A stretch of DNA of 64,000 nt from an uncultured Christensenella sp. (GCA_949948895.1 CATLHE010000006.1:55046-119045); one strand, 5' to 3'; shown: positions 11,701-21,167, counted from the stretch's first letter. Program-made: numbers and translations. Notes: a model not told the origin generated them from the letters alone.

Positions 11701-14189
11701 GTGTCGGAACGTTTAAGATTTTCGACCGCGCCGACCTTAACGGCTCGCTGTTCAACGATTCCGATATCGACGATAAGGTCGAAATAGAGGGCTTCTCGGC
11801 GACCGATGCTACCGACAGCTCGTACGTCGAGGCGCTTAAGAACGCGCCGAGAACGCTCGATTGGCGCGCAGACGGCGCACAGGGCAAGGATCGCGCGTTT
11901 ACCGTTACGGTAGATAATGCGGCGGGCACGCTCAGCATAGAGATAAATCGCCGCATGGACGAGATAATAACCGTGACGGGCGAGGACGGCAAGCTCAAGA
12001 CCAAGTATGCCGAATCCGTTTCGTTCCCGCTTATCATAACCGGCTATGACACCGCCGGCAAGAAAGCGGAAACGGTTATCCGCATTACCGTTGTCAACTC
12101 GCCGATAAGCGCCAAGGACGATTATTCGTGGCAGGAGGGCGGTTCCAACGGCGTCGGGTATTCGTTTATACGCAACGCTTACGCTACGTACGATAACGAG
12201 TATATCCTCAATGCGAGCGTGACATTCGACGACGATCTTATAATCAAGTTCGACGACTTTCTTGTCGACAAGGACTATATCAAAAACACCAATAACGATT
12301 CGTTCGTGCTAGTCGAGGGCAGTCATAAAGTTCCGTACTCGTACTTGTTGGATAAACCGCTCAAGGCAGTGTACTACGAAGACGAGACTTACGGCGATCC
12401 TCTCGACCTTGCTACCGTTACGCCCATATACGAGGGCAACGGCACGGGCGCGCAGCTCAGGTATTCGGGTATCAAGATCCATGCCGAGACCACCTCGCGC
12501 GAACGTACCGGGTCTTTGTACCTTTGCATAATGGACAGATCGTCGGATACGACCTACGTCGAGACGGGCGTATACATTCAGCTCAACGTGACAGTCATGA
12601 ACGACGCGCCGTATATTCTAGACGGTATGGACGGCACCGAAGAGAACATTCTCGGCTCGGACAGCGTTACCGAACCTAGGATGTACCGCATCGGTAATTA
12701 CGTCAACGATAAAAACTCGTCCGACTATGCGGATATGACCGATCCCGACGCCGATCCCGACTCGTCCACTTACCTTCGTATCTATTCCGTAGCGTATCTG
12801 GATTATACCGATATCTGGTCGACGCCTGCCGCAAACCTCAGCGGCGGAGTGGTCGCAGACGATTCTTCGCTTCTGTTTGAAGTCAGTTATGACGTAAACG
12901 ATACGAACGATCAATACCTGCAGACGTTTATGATAAGACCCAAAGTCGGGTTCTACGGCTCGGGTGAAGTGGAAATAACGGTTTGCGACGGCAATATAAA
13001 CGTTAACCTCGACACCGAGTTTGTAACTTTCCGCATAAAAGTGAACATTGTATACGATCCGAACGATATCTCGGCGTTTAACGGTGTGTCCACGGCGCGC
13101 GGAAAAACGCAGATAATCACTATCGACAGGCTTATACCCGACGTCGATAATACGTTTGAAGGCATTGCATCGTCTCATGCGGGCGCGGACAGCGCGAACA
13201 ACATGCCGTCCAAAAACGCAGACAAGTTTAATCCCGCGTCGTGGTACGTGCTTAAATCGGTCACGCTTTCCGCCGATGCGGAGGGCTATGCCGAGATCAC
13301 GCAAACGAGCGACAGCGAATGGTCGTTGCACGCGCTTGTGGAAACGGCTCAAGCCAAGCGCATCAATATCACTTATGCGCTTAAAGCCGACGAGACCGCG
13401 CTGTACGAAGGGTTCTTCATGTTAAGCGTTACGCCAAACCTTCAGCCGTTGTTGCTGTACAGGCGCATGGTGTTTGAGCGGTATCCTGCCGACGAGACGG
13501 TCAACGTAATGCATCATCTTAATTCCAACAATACCGCGTACTTAAGCGCGACGCAGTTGTTTGAAGATCCCGAACAGGATGAACTCACGTTTATTTCCGT
13601 CAAGTCCAATAAGTCGGCGCTTGTCAGCGCAAGCCTTGCGCATGAAAACGAGCACTTGGCTATACGCTTTACGGCGCGCGGCTCGGCGGATATTACGGTG
13701 ACTATCTCCGACGAGACGGGCAAGAACTACTCGTACGTGATAACAGTCGTCAACGAGGACCTTGCGGCGCCCAGCTTCTGGACACGGTTGTTGGCGAGCT
13801 TCGAGTCCAATAAAGTGATGTGGGCGATTATCTTGGGGCTCGTTATCCTCGCGATAATCATACTCATAATCATCATCGCCGTCGTGAGAAAACGCAAACG
13901 CGCAAGGGAAGAGCTGGAAGCGCTTCTGGTTTCCGAAATGGAGATAGAAGAGCAGATGCTCAAGCTCGCGGGCGGACCCGCGCCTACCGGCTATCAGAGC
14001 TACGGTTACTTGCAGTCCGCGCCCGGGCAGACAGTCGTCGACCCGAACATGCTTCTCGGCGCAGGCACGCCCAACCCGACCATGCCCGAGTTTGCGCTTC
14101 CGCCCACGCCTAACGATCCTATGGCGCAGCAACAGCAGCAACAACAGCAGAATCAGCCGACGGATACCAATCCGTACGACGGCATGTAG
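2754..14189 (+). CDS. Giant (3811 aa) cell-surface protein: N-terminal TM/signal, ALK/LTK-type glycine-rich domain, tandem Ig/cadherin-like repeats, C-terminal TM and short cytoplasmic tail with polyQ
   Basis: Uninterrupted ORF; GGAGNGKNGGYNGGGNGTSYGGGGASHI...MVLIGGGAGGSS pattern; recurrent domain-boundary motifs INTPPVM, INTAPTF, ANTAPTI, INQAPTV, VSTPPTP, MNDAPYI; TM VMWAIILGLVILAIIILIIIIAVVRKRKR. Confidence 0.9.
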   Translation: MNNNTENNKITGKAKRIAILAASVIIAVALAVTCALCINVGSPKRGEVGDADGGGIRTTRSVTAPTSGVGVNYLIDLINNGDIGYNGDYVDFPYNGGFYWINLPKGNIKMECWGAASANGVKGAYATMTMNIQYVVTVSLCVGGAGNGKNGGYNGGGNGTSYGGGGASHIVHNNQNLLLKNASMGNMVLIGGGAGGSSTSTSSNGVTGQGSNGGTSGGGAGYPSGAAGYSGTSWINTGAWGWTSTNTSVSYGQRSSNGLIRFTLGTGHNSAPTQKTLSYTNRTLTTGGSSAKLTVHSYDFAQDSDYSNISGGNVNNVDFMNKNDVSGYTGAKMYVDAACTVTADDYFTYSFSDSRTMNITEFKKLPRAGDGKANQDNKIRIYMQVKDRYPSGNAYIVRYFDISYAAMTAGKKDDTSGTLKNGNAYSYKVGASTTQNSAEVFSAGKIYSPSAIGTWALCVMKPIQKNTTFTVTAAELMAVTGPSGVDTTKFAAYLVPSAANTSLFSYSGTSVAIRTGNGSTSATGYTSITIKAINASPQWQKVTFTLYIVEKTSSRGANYEPIGITYAGNIKTLEVNFLMDNTRPILKDGVNNVVNVGIGASVNINLKDYFYDRDGEITTSTHSILGIDVPSYEFVQLDKYGNVVSTADKAGASSGNSYYNLSGSLSSSLTSGTSNTPTGFKSNIAVGATATTAQVNEAFVKYSYTGTTLTLTGLRASYSQYASDRTNRTAYTGGNTTTATGAATVLNPGHFYILIHIKDNIEAADAGIWLPIAITVGSPDGLAPVNTGSSTGSVSGQGVVSAMPSAEGSAGAGDASSFYFVPMAVNIGGTQHPVAAKVVDNGVEIDSSRWQPLALDGDNFTTATGTASWSGKLNEFLTITSTANQVQNLLLASSSSVRTTRYATVSEVDVYIPSSYFGGRVAVGSSSSVNAATGVNTIMLTADGAFYKTRGLKITLESSTMNRYVYATVNLADSRSTTVSVEIAIKVNNSDPTVSATAATFKGAAGAESSYDNGTVPTLTYKVPMYSTFMLTPYDLVNDINLTEAGAAYPAGGFTLNGLAGKYANGKFTVDGAAATGEQAVTPLFDTSVYGGAYKTSLQQFFTNIDKTSTATKLAATKGFNVTKTQTVIPNDRLFFARNSDTATDAFTFAPTGYNAFTYAASGTDGYIDCMFGDRIEFATGGEKALDFVLFSTKTRTPRTAEFTVTVRDRFGNVAITVCVKIDVINTPPVMKDNLKATELAVTPVSDGNVTLKSAVVHPTDVMTDKDGDEVTFMMSRGIIVARGAGIEFSDFTADAADPDTNKLLYDADGHLLTDYYVSASLDSANDITVTAIGSTKNIEEGVFVYFFVSDPRGGVSLGWKQVEVINTAPTFNTSTENGFSTADRLWSIESATVADTTRARYIAGSEAAFASLRTDKNAAAIDVKLIASDADKLQGVLLSQRGKLETSYVNYNATKLTNSAETYDYDDAVPDVVTTASGFADGSPAAVWLYKRSQTESGELISAMQNVTPTLMFLVKGEWYDRDELLTAIASGADITADDCFDADGRFIVSDWALRVVATNPFLDDNGKQYNMGIAFSLRDDARYGGDTAGLDTAYDSDRSKAQTTVSGTLNEIVYMFISNTGIITKDEFSKYENYYVVVGNDGNPYVIYNDGTSVQATAYNVGTVDGVAGSYSYPGTIEIPGNTDGSASYETVYVPMSYFGLSNTLASPDSSTHEVVYEPSFVAYDVRTGDADKMYDRGNIDDITRALTISDGIDSWGGESGRPLNDNPYVTVDAVTYTDAQTPAFGTGISAPYYNNLLAVPDVGFNDSAYTSLASGNVLYLDDQASKLPEHRFGLTFTKKSFRTGVNNLTFTVKLALSANATGTGVNTTTAYNNDSKNLRSVSVALSIGNSPIDLVSGRSVDVAGSSDPSGKLLEYDAERGTYYTDVELTTSQSASYLLVRDGGDSDPLDALNRTYRRLYYTDRDIELDGAKSTEYRDYAYFSSDSITGLSSAQDKRVKELNADGDALANAANKTNARAQNSVLNYYGVGSVADIASSVQPNGGYHGYNSYFNASMAENSRAINISASRKTYINLTALPGIVDVLKTDPEYGADFAAFGTWDSTKTYGGLTYKQLNAIYESRGFVLKYSSASPSDDLHDSNALVPDSETLSAYYPLKVLIYDDRGAGWDEATFVSMEFRISIANTAPTIKAGIGKVVNGKREYTLSLASGDSTVLNLYDFVQDPDILVFSSGNTRMLATEDDFGKATSQLVRETGDYLESVYKYAYEPYADAESIQAALLAGELGVTSYTETRSDVIMYTETTSGSVSNTTIPSDNKLWFKVNRRTTDDKGNSIDTFRFTIAFRDNHGENSCTEDITFVVKIINQAPTVTTIVRDITMHANDTFTVLPAYYDTFIGGADYVQSDKQYDTTDEGTVNELPKEGSPAYLNSLTYSSYFNKRSTRAAFDYSKITSDVYDYGVEDSEFAFNTAPTEIGGVNLGYLGIATDDAPWRMRFSKVPDDMPAYIQVTSQNITTLEGSGDIRRGAMAVLVRAVGACKNLPITFTLIDGEGGTVTYTLNITIVSTPPTPRNPADQIDRQLLAASKLEGIKTTEGYEYGVFRTFIIPSGGAEGVSVSLQNIGSDNKKTAYKDVTITLKNVATDIDGQSQIDNMRLFNGGEFTVNGVAMEAPDPDDGISYDDGRVVSDYFYITTANGGGAFTIHATGYDMFRDFEELTFSIADSGNPIDENKLTVTIQVYTVYSDMTNPTVAGMTPDQYNKYLGGANEVHVKGVDAFNGYGEFANSLGVNVPSEYAFIKMQGANGNDGNEGKSPIVDPDVSKAGAQSYATNVYAFINNDGSPLSADEIKEFFVRDSETGTFAIRSDKKLLAKDYLIGGVTTNGEPVSATYLEKLNAVNRFADFSIALDGASISFTPKTATLNTKVMMYVEAQKRLGTARKVLRSDDSIASGSLFRLVVDDSAPRAVNQTGKEDYNAEFTGSKGSVGTFKIFDRADLNGSLFNDSDIDDKVEIEGFSATDATDSSYVEALKNAPRTLDWRADGAQGKDRAFTVTVDNAAGTLSIEINRRMDEIITVTGEDGKLKTKYAESVSFPLIITGYDTAGKKAETVIRITVVNSPISAKDDYSWQEGGSNGVGYSFIRNAYATYDNEYILNASVTFDDDLIIKFDDFLVDKDYIKNTNNDSFVLVEGSHKVPYSYLLDKPLKAVYYEDETYGDPLDLATVTPIYEGNGTGAQLRYSGIKIHAETTSRERTGSLYLCIMDRSSDTTYVETGVYIQLNVTVMNDAPYILDGMDGTEENILGSDSVTEPRMYRIGNYVNDKNSSDYADMTDPDADPDSSTYLRIYSVAYLDYTDIWSTPAANLSGGVVADDSSLLFEVSYDVNDTNDQYLQTFMIRPKVGFYGSGEVEITVCDGNINVNLDTEFVTFRIKVNIVYDPNDISAFNGVSTARGKTQIITIDRLIPDVDNTFEGIASSHAGADSANNMPSKNADKFNPASWYVLKSVTLSADAEGYAEITQTSDSEWSLHALVETAQAKRINITYALKADETALYEGFFMLSVTPNLQPLLLYRRMVFERYPADETVNVMHHLNSNNTAYLSATQLFEDPEQDELTFISVKSNKSALVSASLAHENEHLAIRFTARGSADITVTISDETGKNYSYVITVVNEDLAAPSFWTRLLASFESNKVMWAIILGLVILAIIILIIIIAVVRKRKRAREELEALLVSEMEIEEQMLKLAGGPAPTGYQSYGYLQSAPGQTVVDPNMLLGAGTPNPTMPEFALPPTPNDPMAQQQQQQQQNQPTDTNPYDGM

Positions 14190-14215
14190 GAAAGAAAATT
14201 CTAAACGTCACAAAG

Positions 14216-14257
14216 CAAAAGAGCGACGATAGTTGATATCGCCGCTCTTTTTTGTCT
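14216..14257. terminator. Bidirectional intrinsic terminator between convergent genes
   Basis: AAAGAGCG...CGCTCTTTTTT stem with A/T flanks. Confidence 0.8.
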
Positions 14258-14267
14258 GTTTGGTTAT

Positions 14268-14663
14268 TCAGCCGATCCACCACTCGGGCGTGATATCTCC
14301 GAGCTTGACTGTTCTTCCGCTTGTCATATCAAGCATTATTTCGACGTCTTTGTATTTATGCGGCATGAGCTGAACCAAAAGTTCTCGGCAAGCTCCGCAC
14401 GGCGCGCCGCATCTTCCGTCGCTCATGATAGCAAGCACTTTTACCGCTTCGCATTCGCCGTTGGTTATCATATTGAATATGGCATTGCGCTCGGCGCATA
14501 TCCCGAGCGTGCTGCATGTATCTATGCATACGCCCGTATATATCTTACCGCTCGATGACAGTATGGCTGCGGCAACTCCGCCCGCTTCGATATATTCTGA
14601 TATCCGCCGCTCGTTTTGAACGCTCTTAGCCGCTTCGTACATTGTATTCCATATTCTTTCCAT
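14268..14663 (-). CDS. cdd: Cytidine deaminase
   Basis: GICAERNAIFNMI and APCGACRELLVQL zinc motifs; start set at internal ATG 14663 with GAGG upstream. Confidence 0.9.
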   Translation of the reverse strand: MERIWNTMYEAAKSVQNERRISEYIEAGGVAAAILSSSGKIYTGVCIDTCSTLGICAERNAIFNMITNGECEAVKVLAIMSDGRCGAPCGACRELLVQLMPHKYKDVEIMLDMTSGRTVKLGDITPEWWIG

Positions 14664-14772
14664 AACCGCCTCATAGGGAAAAGTTTTTACATATATTACC
14701 ATTATATCGAATAAAAGTAAACCGATAGAGTAGAGCGACGGCATTTATAGCTTTAAAGTTTTACGCAAAACA

Positions 14773-14806
14773 AAAGCCGCGCATTGCTATTGTAAGCGCG
14801 GCTTTG
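14773..14806. terminator. Intrinsic terminator downstream of ktrA-like gene
   Basis: AAAGCCGCGC attgctattgtaa GCGCGGCTTT. Confidence 0.75.
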
Positions 14807-14833
14807 CGTGGTCGTTTAAATGACGTCGGGCAT

Positions 14834-15547
14834 TTATAAAATATCGATATCGTAATCGGTGTAGACCGTTTCGGTAGCTTTGTTGCTGAGGCGTTTTGTG
14901 TCGTTTACAGTGCCCGCTATGATAAGTAGATCGTCCGCCAATAGTTTGCAGTCCGCGCCGGGCGAGGCTATGACCTCGTCGCCGCGCTTGATAACGACCA
15001 GCGTGACGTGCTCGGCGTTGCGTAAGTCGAGCTCCGCCAGCGTTTTGTCCTGCCATTTCTTGGGCGTGCGTATTTCCACCATTTGGAACTTGTCGGTAAG
15101 CGTCATGACCTCGACCATGTTCGGTTTGACGAGCGTGGCGGCGAGCTTTTCGCCCATGGCTTCTTCGGGGACGAACGTCGTGTCCACGCCTATCTTTTGC
15201 AGAACGAGTTTATGCCTGTCGTCGCGCGCTTTGGCAATGACGGTAGGCACGCCCATTTGCTTGCACATGAGGCTTACGAATATGCTCGCTTCGATATTGG
15301 ACGCTATGCAGACTACCGCAACGTCCATATTGTTTATGCCGAGCTTTTCAAGATTGCGCTCGTCCGTCGCGTCGGCGCAGACGGCTTGCGTGCAGAACGG
15401 CGATATCTCGTTTATTTTGTCCTCGTCCTCGTCGATGACAAGAACTTCCGCGCCGTATTCGCAAAGCGCTTTTGTGAGCGCGACGCCGAAGCGGCCGAGC
15501 CCGAAAATCACATACTGTTTTTTCAACGGTGAAACTCGTTTTTTCAT
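14834..15547 (-). CDS. ktrA: Ktr/Trk potassium uptake regulatory subunit (TrkA-N + TrkA-C)
   Basis: KKQYVIFGLGRFGVALTKALCEYGAEVLVIDEDEDKI Rossmann motif; RCK_C tail. Confidence 0.9.
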   Translation of the reverse strand: MKKRVSPLKKQYVIFGLGRFGVALTKALCEYGAEVLVIDEDEDKINEISPFCTQAVCADATDERNLEKLGINNMDVAVVCIASNIEASIFVSLMCKQMGVPTVIAKARDDRHKLVLQKIGVDTTFVPEEAMGEKLAATLVKPNMVEVMTLTDKFQMVEIRTPKKWQDKTLAELDLRNAEHVTLVVIKRGDEVIASPGADCKLLADDLLIIAGTVNDTKRLSNKATETVYTDYDIDIL

Positions 15548-15556
15548 ATTGTCTCC

Positions 15557-16933
15557 TTAGCCTATCATTATGTTTGCGGACGGATATTTGATCTTAGCCG
15601 TGTCGCGTTTTACGAATATCATGCCTATACTCAGAGGTCCGAGCCTGCCTATCGTCATTATTACGGCGAGTATAGCGAGCGCGGCGGGCGAGTAGGGGTG
15701 CGCCGCCGCAAGCGTTGTAGAGCCCATGGAAAGCCCCGTCGTGGTGAACGCCGTTATCGTCTCGAAAAAGTTTGCGCCAACCGCTACGTTGGGGTCTGTG
15801 GCGGAAATTATCATAACGCCGACCAAAACGCACATGGCGGCTATAAAAGTCACCGCCACGGCGCGCAAGCCGTTTTTAAGGCTTATACTGCGCTTGTGGA
15901 TGACCAGCTCGTTTTTGCCGCGCAGTCCCGATACGCCCATGAGAAGAAGTATGGCAAACGTGGTCGTCTTGATACCGCCGCCGGTACTGCACGGCGACGC
16001 GCCTACAAACATCAGAATGCATGTGAACACTTTGCCCGACGACGAAAGCAGGTTTTGGTCTACCGACGAAAATCCCGCCGTCGAGCTTGCCATTACCGAC
16101 TGAAACATGCTGTTTAAAAGCTTCTCGCCGCCGTTCATGCCGTCAAACGCTTTCGAGTTGAATTCCGACGCGAGAAAAAAGAACGTGCCGCACGTCATTA
16201 TTATAAGTGTCGCTATCAGCACTATCTTGGAATGAAGCGCATACTTGCGCCAGCGGAATTTGTTTTTGATAACGTCGTTGATTACGGGGAAGCCGAACGC
16301 GCCGAGTATGGCGAGAAACGCTATAATGATGAGCACGCCGGCGTTTCCGTTGTAGTCCGATAAAGAACCGTACGGATTGCCGACCGTAGCCATTACGTCG
16401 AATCCCGCATTGCAAAATGCCGATACGGAATTGAATACTGCTTGCCATATACCGTAAGCGCCGTTTTTAACTACGAAAAACGGCAAAAGCATAAGCGCGC
16501 CCGCAAGCTCGATGATGCCCGTCATTATGGCGATATTGCGCACCAATCGCACTACGCCTTTTATGTGGTCTTGACCGAGAGCTTCGGAGATGGCGATGCG
16601 GTCTTTCAGCGTTATGCGCTTTCGTATGAGAATAAATATAAAAGTAGCAAACGTCATGAACCCGAGCCCGCCGAACTGAACGAGTATGAAAAGTACGGCT
16701 TGCCCGAACCCGGTGAGCGACAGCGCGGTCGGCTTTATGATGAGACCTGTGCCGCAAACGCCGTTTGTAGCCCAGAATATGGCGTCTATGAACCGCATCC
16801 ACTTGCCGTCGGTATTGGAGGCGGGAAGGGCAAGCAAAAGCGCGCCGACAAGCATTACGGCTAAAAATCCGAGTAATACAAAAAGCATAGGCGGCATGTG
16901 AAGCCGTTTTATCGATCGTCTTTCCCGTTTCAT
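15557..16933 (-). CDS. ktrB: TrkH/KtrB-family potassium transporter subunit
   Basis: Multi-TM, ATNGVCGTGL and SPCSTGGGIKTTT selectivity-loop motifs; start set at MKRERRS with ATGA overlap to upstream gene. Confidence 0.88.
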   Translation of the reverse strand: MKRERRSIKRLHMPPMLFVLLGFLAVMLVGALLLALPASNTDGKWMRFIDAIFWATNGVCGTGLIIKPTALSLTGFGQAVLFILVQFGGLGFMTFATFIFILIRKRITLKDRIAISEALGQDHIKGVVRLVRNIAIMTGIIELAGALMLLPFFVVKNGAYGIWQAVFNSVSAFCNAGFDVMATVGNPYGSLSDYNGNAGVLIIIAFLAILGAFGFPVINDVIKNKFRWRKYALHSKIVLIATLIIMTCGTFFFLASEFNSKAFDGMNGGEKLLNSMFQSVMASSTAGFSSVDQNLLSSSGKVFTCILMFVGASPCSTGGGIKTTTFAILLLMGVSGLRGKNELVIHKRSISLKNGLRAVAVTFIAAMCVLVGVMIISATDPNVAVGANFFETITAFTTTGLSMGSTTLAAAHPYSPAALAILAVIMTIGRLGPLSIGMIFVKRDTAKIKYPSANIMIG

Positions 16934-18090
16934 TTTTGCTCCGATAATATGCAAGACGCGCTTGCGGCAATAGCTTTGCCTTTGCCGACAATGCCCATCA
17001 TCTCGGTAGTCGTAGCCGATACGTTTATGCGCTCCGTTTCGGTGTGCAGGCGAGCGGCGAGCGTTTCGCGTATGTTCTTTATATAACTTGCCAACTTGGG
17101 CTTTTGCGCGATAATTACTGCGGAAATGTTTTGTATGCGGTATTTGCGCTCGGTCAAAGCTTCGAGCACGTTATCCAACAGTTTAAGCGACGAAACGTTT
17201 AACAGCGCGGCGTCGTTGTCTGGGAACAAAACCCCGATATCGGGCAGTCCTGCCGCGGATAACAGCGCGTCCATGATAGCGTGCGTGAGAACGTCGGCGT
17301 CCGAATGTCCGTCAAGACCTTTGTCGTAGTTTATCTCGACGCCGCCGAGGATAAGCGGGCGGTTTTTAACAAGCCTGTGCACGTCGAAGCCTATGCCGAT
17401 CTTCGAGCCGACGGGCGCAAACCTTATAAGATCGTACCCCGTAGTTATTTTGATATTGTCATAAGCCCCTTCGACAATGTGCGGAGAGAACCCTGCGCGT
17501 TCGTAAACTTCCGCGTCGTCAGTGTATTCGCCGTCGGCGTCGGCGTACGCTTTTAATATCTCCGCGTACTTAAAAGTTTGCGGTGTCTGCATATTATAGA
17601 GTTTGCGTCTGTCGAGCGAGTGCACGACAGTATCGCCCGACACTTCTTTGATAGTATCGGTCGCGGGAACGGCGAGAACGCCGCTGCCATGCTTTGCTGC
17701 CGATTCGACGGAAGCGTCGATAAGTTCCGAACGTATAAAAGGTCGCGCGCCGTCGTGAATGACTACTATATCGCAGTCCTTTATGGCTTTTAAACCGCTT
17801 TTGACGCTTTCCGCCCGCGACGCGCCGCCTTTGCATACGGCGACAGCGGGGTAGGACTTTGTCAGTTCCTTTATCTGCGACAGTTCGTCTTGCGCGGCGA
17901 CTAGTACGAGCCTTTTGACGCAGGACTCGGAGAAAGCGTCGAGAACGTGTTCCAGAACGGTCTTTTGCCCGAGATGGTAAAACACTTTATTATATGAAAG
18001 CCCCGTTCGTTCGCCTTTGCCCGCGCACAGTATGACTGCGGCAATGCGGTCGGTGCTACTTAACGCCGTCGTTTCAGTTGACGATCTCAT
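16930..18090 (-). CDS. ispDF: Bifunctional IspD/IspF (MEP cytidylyltransferase / MEcPP synthase)
   Basis: N-term AAVILCAGKGERTG (IspD), C-term IGIGFDVHRLVKNRPLILGGVEI...GHSDADVLTHAIMDALL (IspF). Confidence 0.93.
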   Translation of the reverse strand: MRSSTETTALSSTDRIAAVILCAGKGERTGLSYNKVFYHLGQKTVLEHVLDAFSESCVKRLVLVAAQDELSQIKELTKSYPAVAVCKGGASRAESVKSGLKAIKDCDIVVIHDGARPFIRSELIDASVESAAKHGSGVLAVPATDTIKEVSGDTVVHSLDRRKLYNMQTPQTFKYAEILKAYADADGEYTDDAEVYERAGFSPHIVEGAYDNIKITTGYDLIRFAPVGSKIGIGFDVHRLVKNRPLILGGVEINYDKGLDGHSDADVLTHAIMDALLSAAGLPDIGVLFPDNDAALLNVSSLKLLDNVLEALTERKYRIQNISAVIIAQKPKLASYIKNIRETLAARLHTETERINVSATTTEMMGIVGKGKAIAASASCILSEQK

Positions 18091-18313
18091 ACAGCGTTTG
18101 AGCCTCCTCTTTGGACGCCTTGTCGTTAAGCGATTTAACGGTAAACGCGATAGGCGAGCCGAGCTTGATCTCGACTTTGTCGCCTACTTTAAGAACGTAG
18201 GCGGGTTTTACCGCGCGGCCGTTTACGAAAATTTTTCCCGCGTCGCATGCTTCGGCTGCCACCGTGCGGCGCTTAATAAGTCTGGAAACTTTTAAAAATT
18301 TATCGATACGCAT
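18074..18313 (-). CDS. rqcP: S4-domain RNA-binding protein (RqcP/YabO-like)
   Basis: MRIDKFLKVSRLIKRRTVAAEACDAGKIFVNGRAVKPAYVLKVGDKVEI. Confidence 0.85.
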   Translation of the reverse strand: MRIDKFLKVSRLIKRRTVAAEACDAGKIFVNGRAVKPAYVLKVGDKVEIKLGSPIAFTVKSLNDKASKEEAQTLYEIVN

Positions 18314-18511
18314 ATGTAAATCATTATATCACTTTCATTTAAATATAGCAAACGATTTGGCACGTATGTATTTTAATGAAAAACAGGGCGGTTATCGGCG
18401 GGTTCAAAGTAAAGCCTACTATTATTGATGGCATTTGTTCGCGATATACCGATATAAAACGAAAAAGCATAAAATTTTTTAAAAATATTTCAAAAAATTA
18501 GCGAAAAACAC

Positions 18512-18540
18512 TTGACATATAAAATAAATGGTGATAAACT
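18512..18540 (+). promoter_or_regulatory. 16S rRNA promoter (TTGACA-17-TAAACT)
   Basis: ttgacatataaaataaatggtgataaact, about 175 nt upstream of 16S; hairpin GCTGTCTCGC-gaaa-GTGAGATAGC in leader. Confidence 0.75.
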
Positions 18541-18714
18541 ACGTAAGCTGTCTCGCGAAAGTGAGATAGCAAAGCACATTAGTAAGTGAATAGATTTTAG
18601 CGAATTAGACTTTCTTTTAAAAACAAAGTCAATAATTTATGTCAGTATGTTTTTGAGAAAGAATCGGTTACTTTTTATTTTTGTTAACTTCGAGAGCAAT
18701 CTCGTGTTATACGA

Positions 18715-20226
<1,512 letters not shown>

Positions 20227-20314
20227 AAGGTACCGACATTAGAGTCGGTCAAAAAATCCAATCTCAATCGATTAGTTTGCTAAAATCTTTCACTTGATCA
20301 TGTGTAACGGATTG

Positions 20315-20336
20315 CCGCGCTGTCGCGCGGTTTTTT
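20315..20336 (+). terminator. Intrinsic terminator directly downstream of 16S
   Basis: CCGCGC tgtc GCGCGG TTTTTT. Confidence 0.9.
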
Positions 20337-20410
20337 CGTGCCATAAATCCGTCGCGCGTTATCCGACTTGCTAACGCTTTGTCGTATACGCGTATACGCT
20401 CGAAAGTAAG

Positions 20411-20538
20411 ATATAAAAAAATCCCCTACATATAAACCGTAGGGGATTTTTATATGCCGCAACGCGTGCGGCGCTGTATATTGTAAAACAATCATCAAAT
20501 CGTGAGATAAGAAGTCGCTTTACATTAGTATTGTGTGA
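20411..20538. repeat. Structured repeat element copy 1
   Basis: ATCCCCTAC/GTAGGGGAT hairpin + GCCGCAACGCGTGCGGC + ATTGTAAAACAATCATCAAATC. Confidence 0.88.
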
Positions 20539-20796
20539 CGATTGCCGTTGCTTTCTTCATCGATCAATGTTTAATTTTTATTTTAATTTGCGCGAAACAA
20601 CGTATAATATTTTTCCTGCTACATAAGATATTATTGTAAGGTGACAGTGATTTTTATGAACTAATCGCCTTACAATAGATCGCTCAATGCGATAGCGGAA
20701 ATTCCCCGAGCCGAGTTGTGCGGCGTCGTGGATTTTTCCATTTTGCGTTGAGTTGTATATTTTGACATTTAGTTCTTATCGTATTACTCAGAAATA

Positions 20797-20925
20797 AAGA
20801 TTCCCCACGGACAAACCGTAGGGAATCTTTTATATGCCGCAACGCGTGCGGCGCTGTATATCGTAAAACAATCATCAAATCGGTAGATCAGTTAATCGCT
20901 TTACACTAATATGGTGTGCAGATAG
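20797..20925. repeat. Structured repeat element copy 2
   Basis: AAAGATTCCC/GGGAATCTTT hairpin + GCCGCAACGCGTGCGGC + TCGTAAAACAATCATCAAATC + ACACtaatatgGTGT. Confidence 0.88.
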
Positions 20926-20957
20926 ACAGCGGTTTATTCACGGCGCGTAAAAGTTTT

Positions 20958-21167
20958 TTATTCTTGACAGAGAATATAATTCGCGTCTTCGTCTAGCAAT
21001 TTGCAAAGATTGGCGAGCGTATCCAATGCCGGCATTTTGCGCCCATATAAGTAGCTTGAAATCATTGACTGACATACTCCTATTTCTTTAGCGATTGCGG
21101 TCTGTGTCATTCCGCTTTGTTTTATTGTTTCTGCCAACCGATTTTGTATTTGTTCTATTGTGATCAC
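20958..21167 (-). CDS. XRE/Cro-CI family helix-turn-helix protein (69 aa)
   Basis: IKQSGMTQTAIAKEIGVCQSMISSYLYGRKMPALDTLANLCKLLD. Confidence 0.88.
   Translation of the reverse strand: MITIEQIQNRLAETIKQSGMTQTAIAKEIGVCQSMISSYLYGRKMPALDTLANLCKLLDEDANYILCQE

Noticed and set aside
14125-14160. CAG/CAA polyQ tract as a phase-variation tract
   Set aside because: Triplet units would not change frame, and CAG/CAA interruptions reduce slippage; treated as a normal part of the tail.
20298-20878. Minus-strand ORFs 20298-20498 and 20684-20878 (MMIVL.YTAPHALRHIK...)
   Set aside because: Both are translations of the structured repeat element; their similarity reflects the DNA/RNA repeat, not a protein family.
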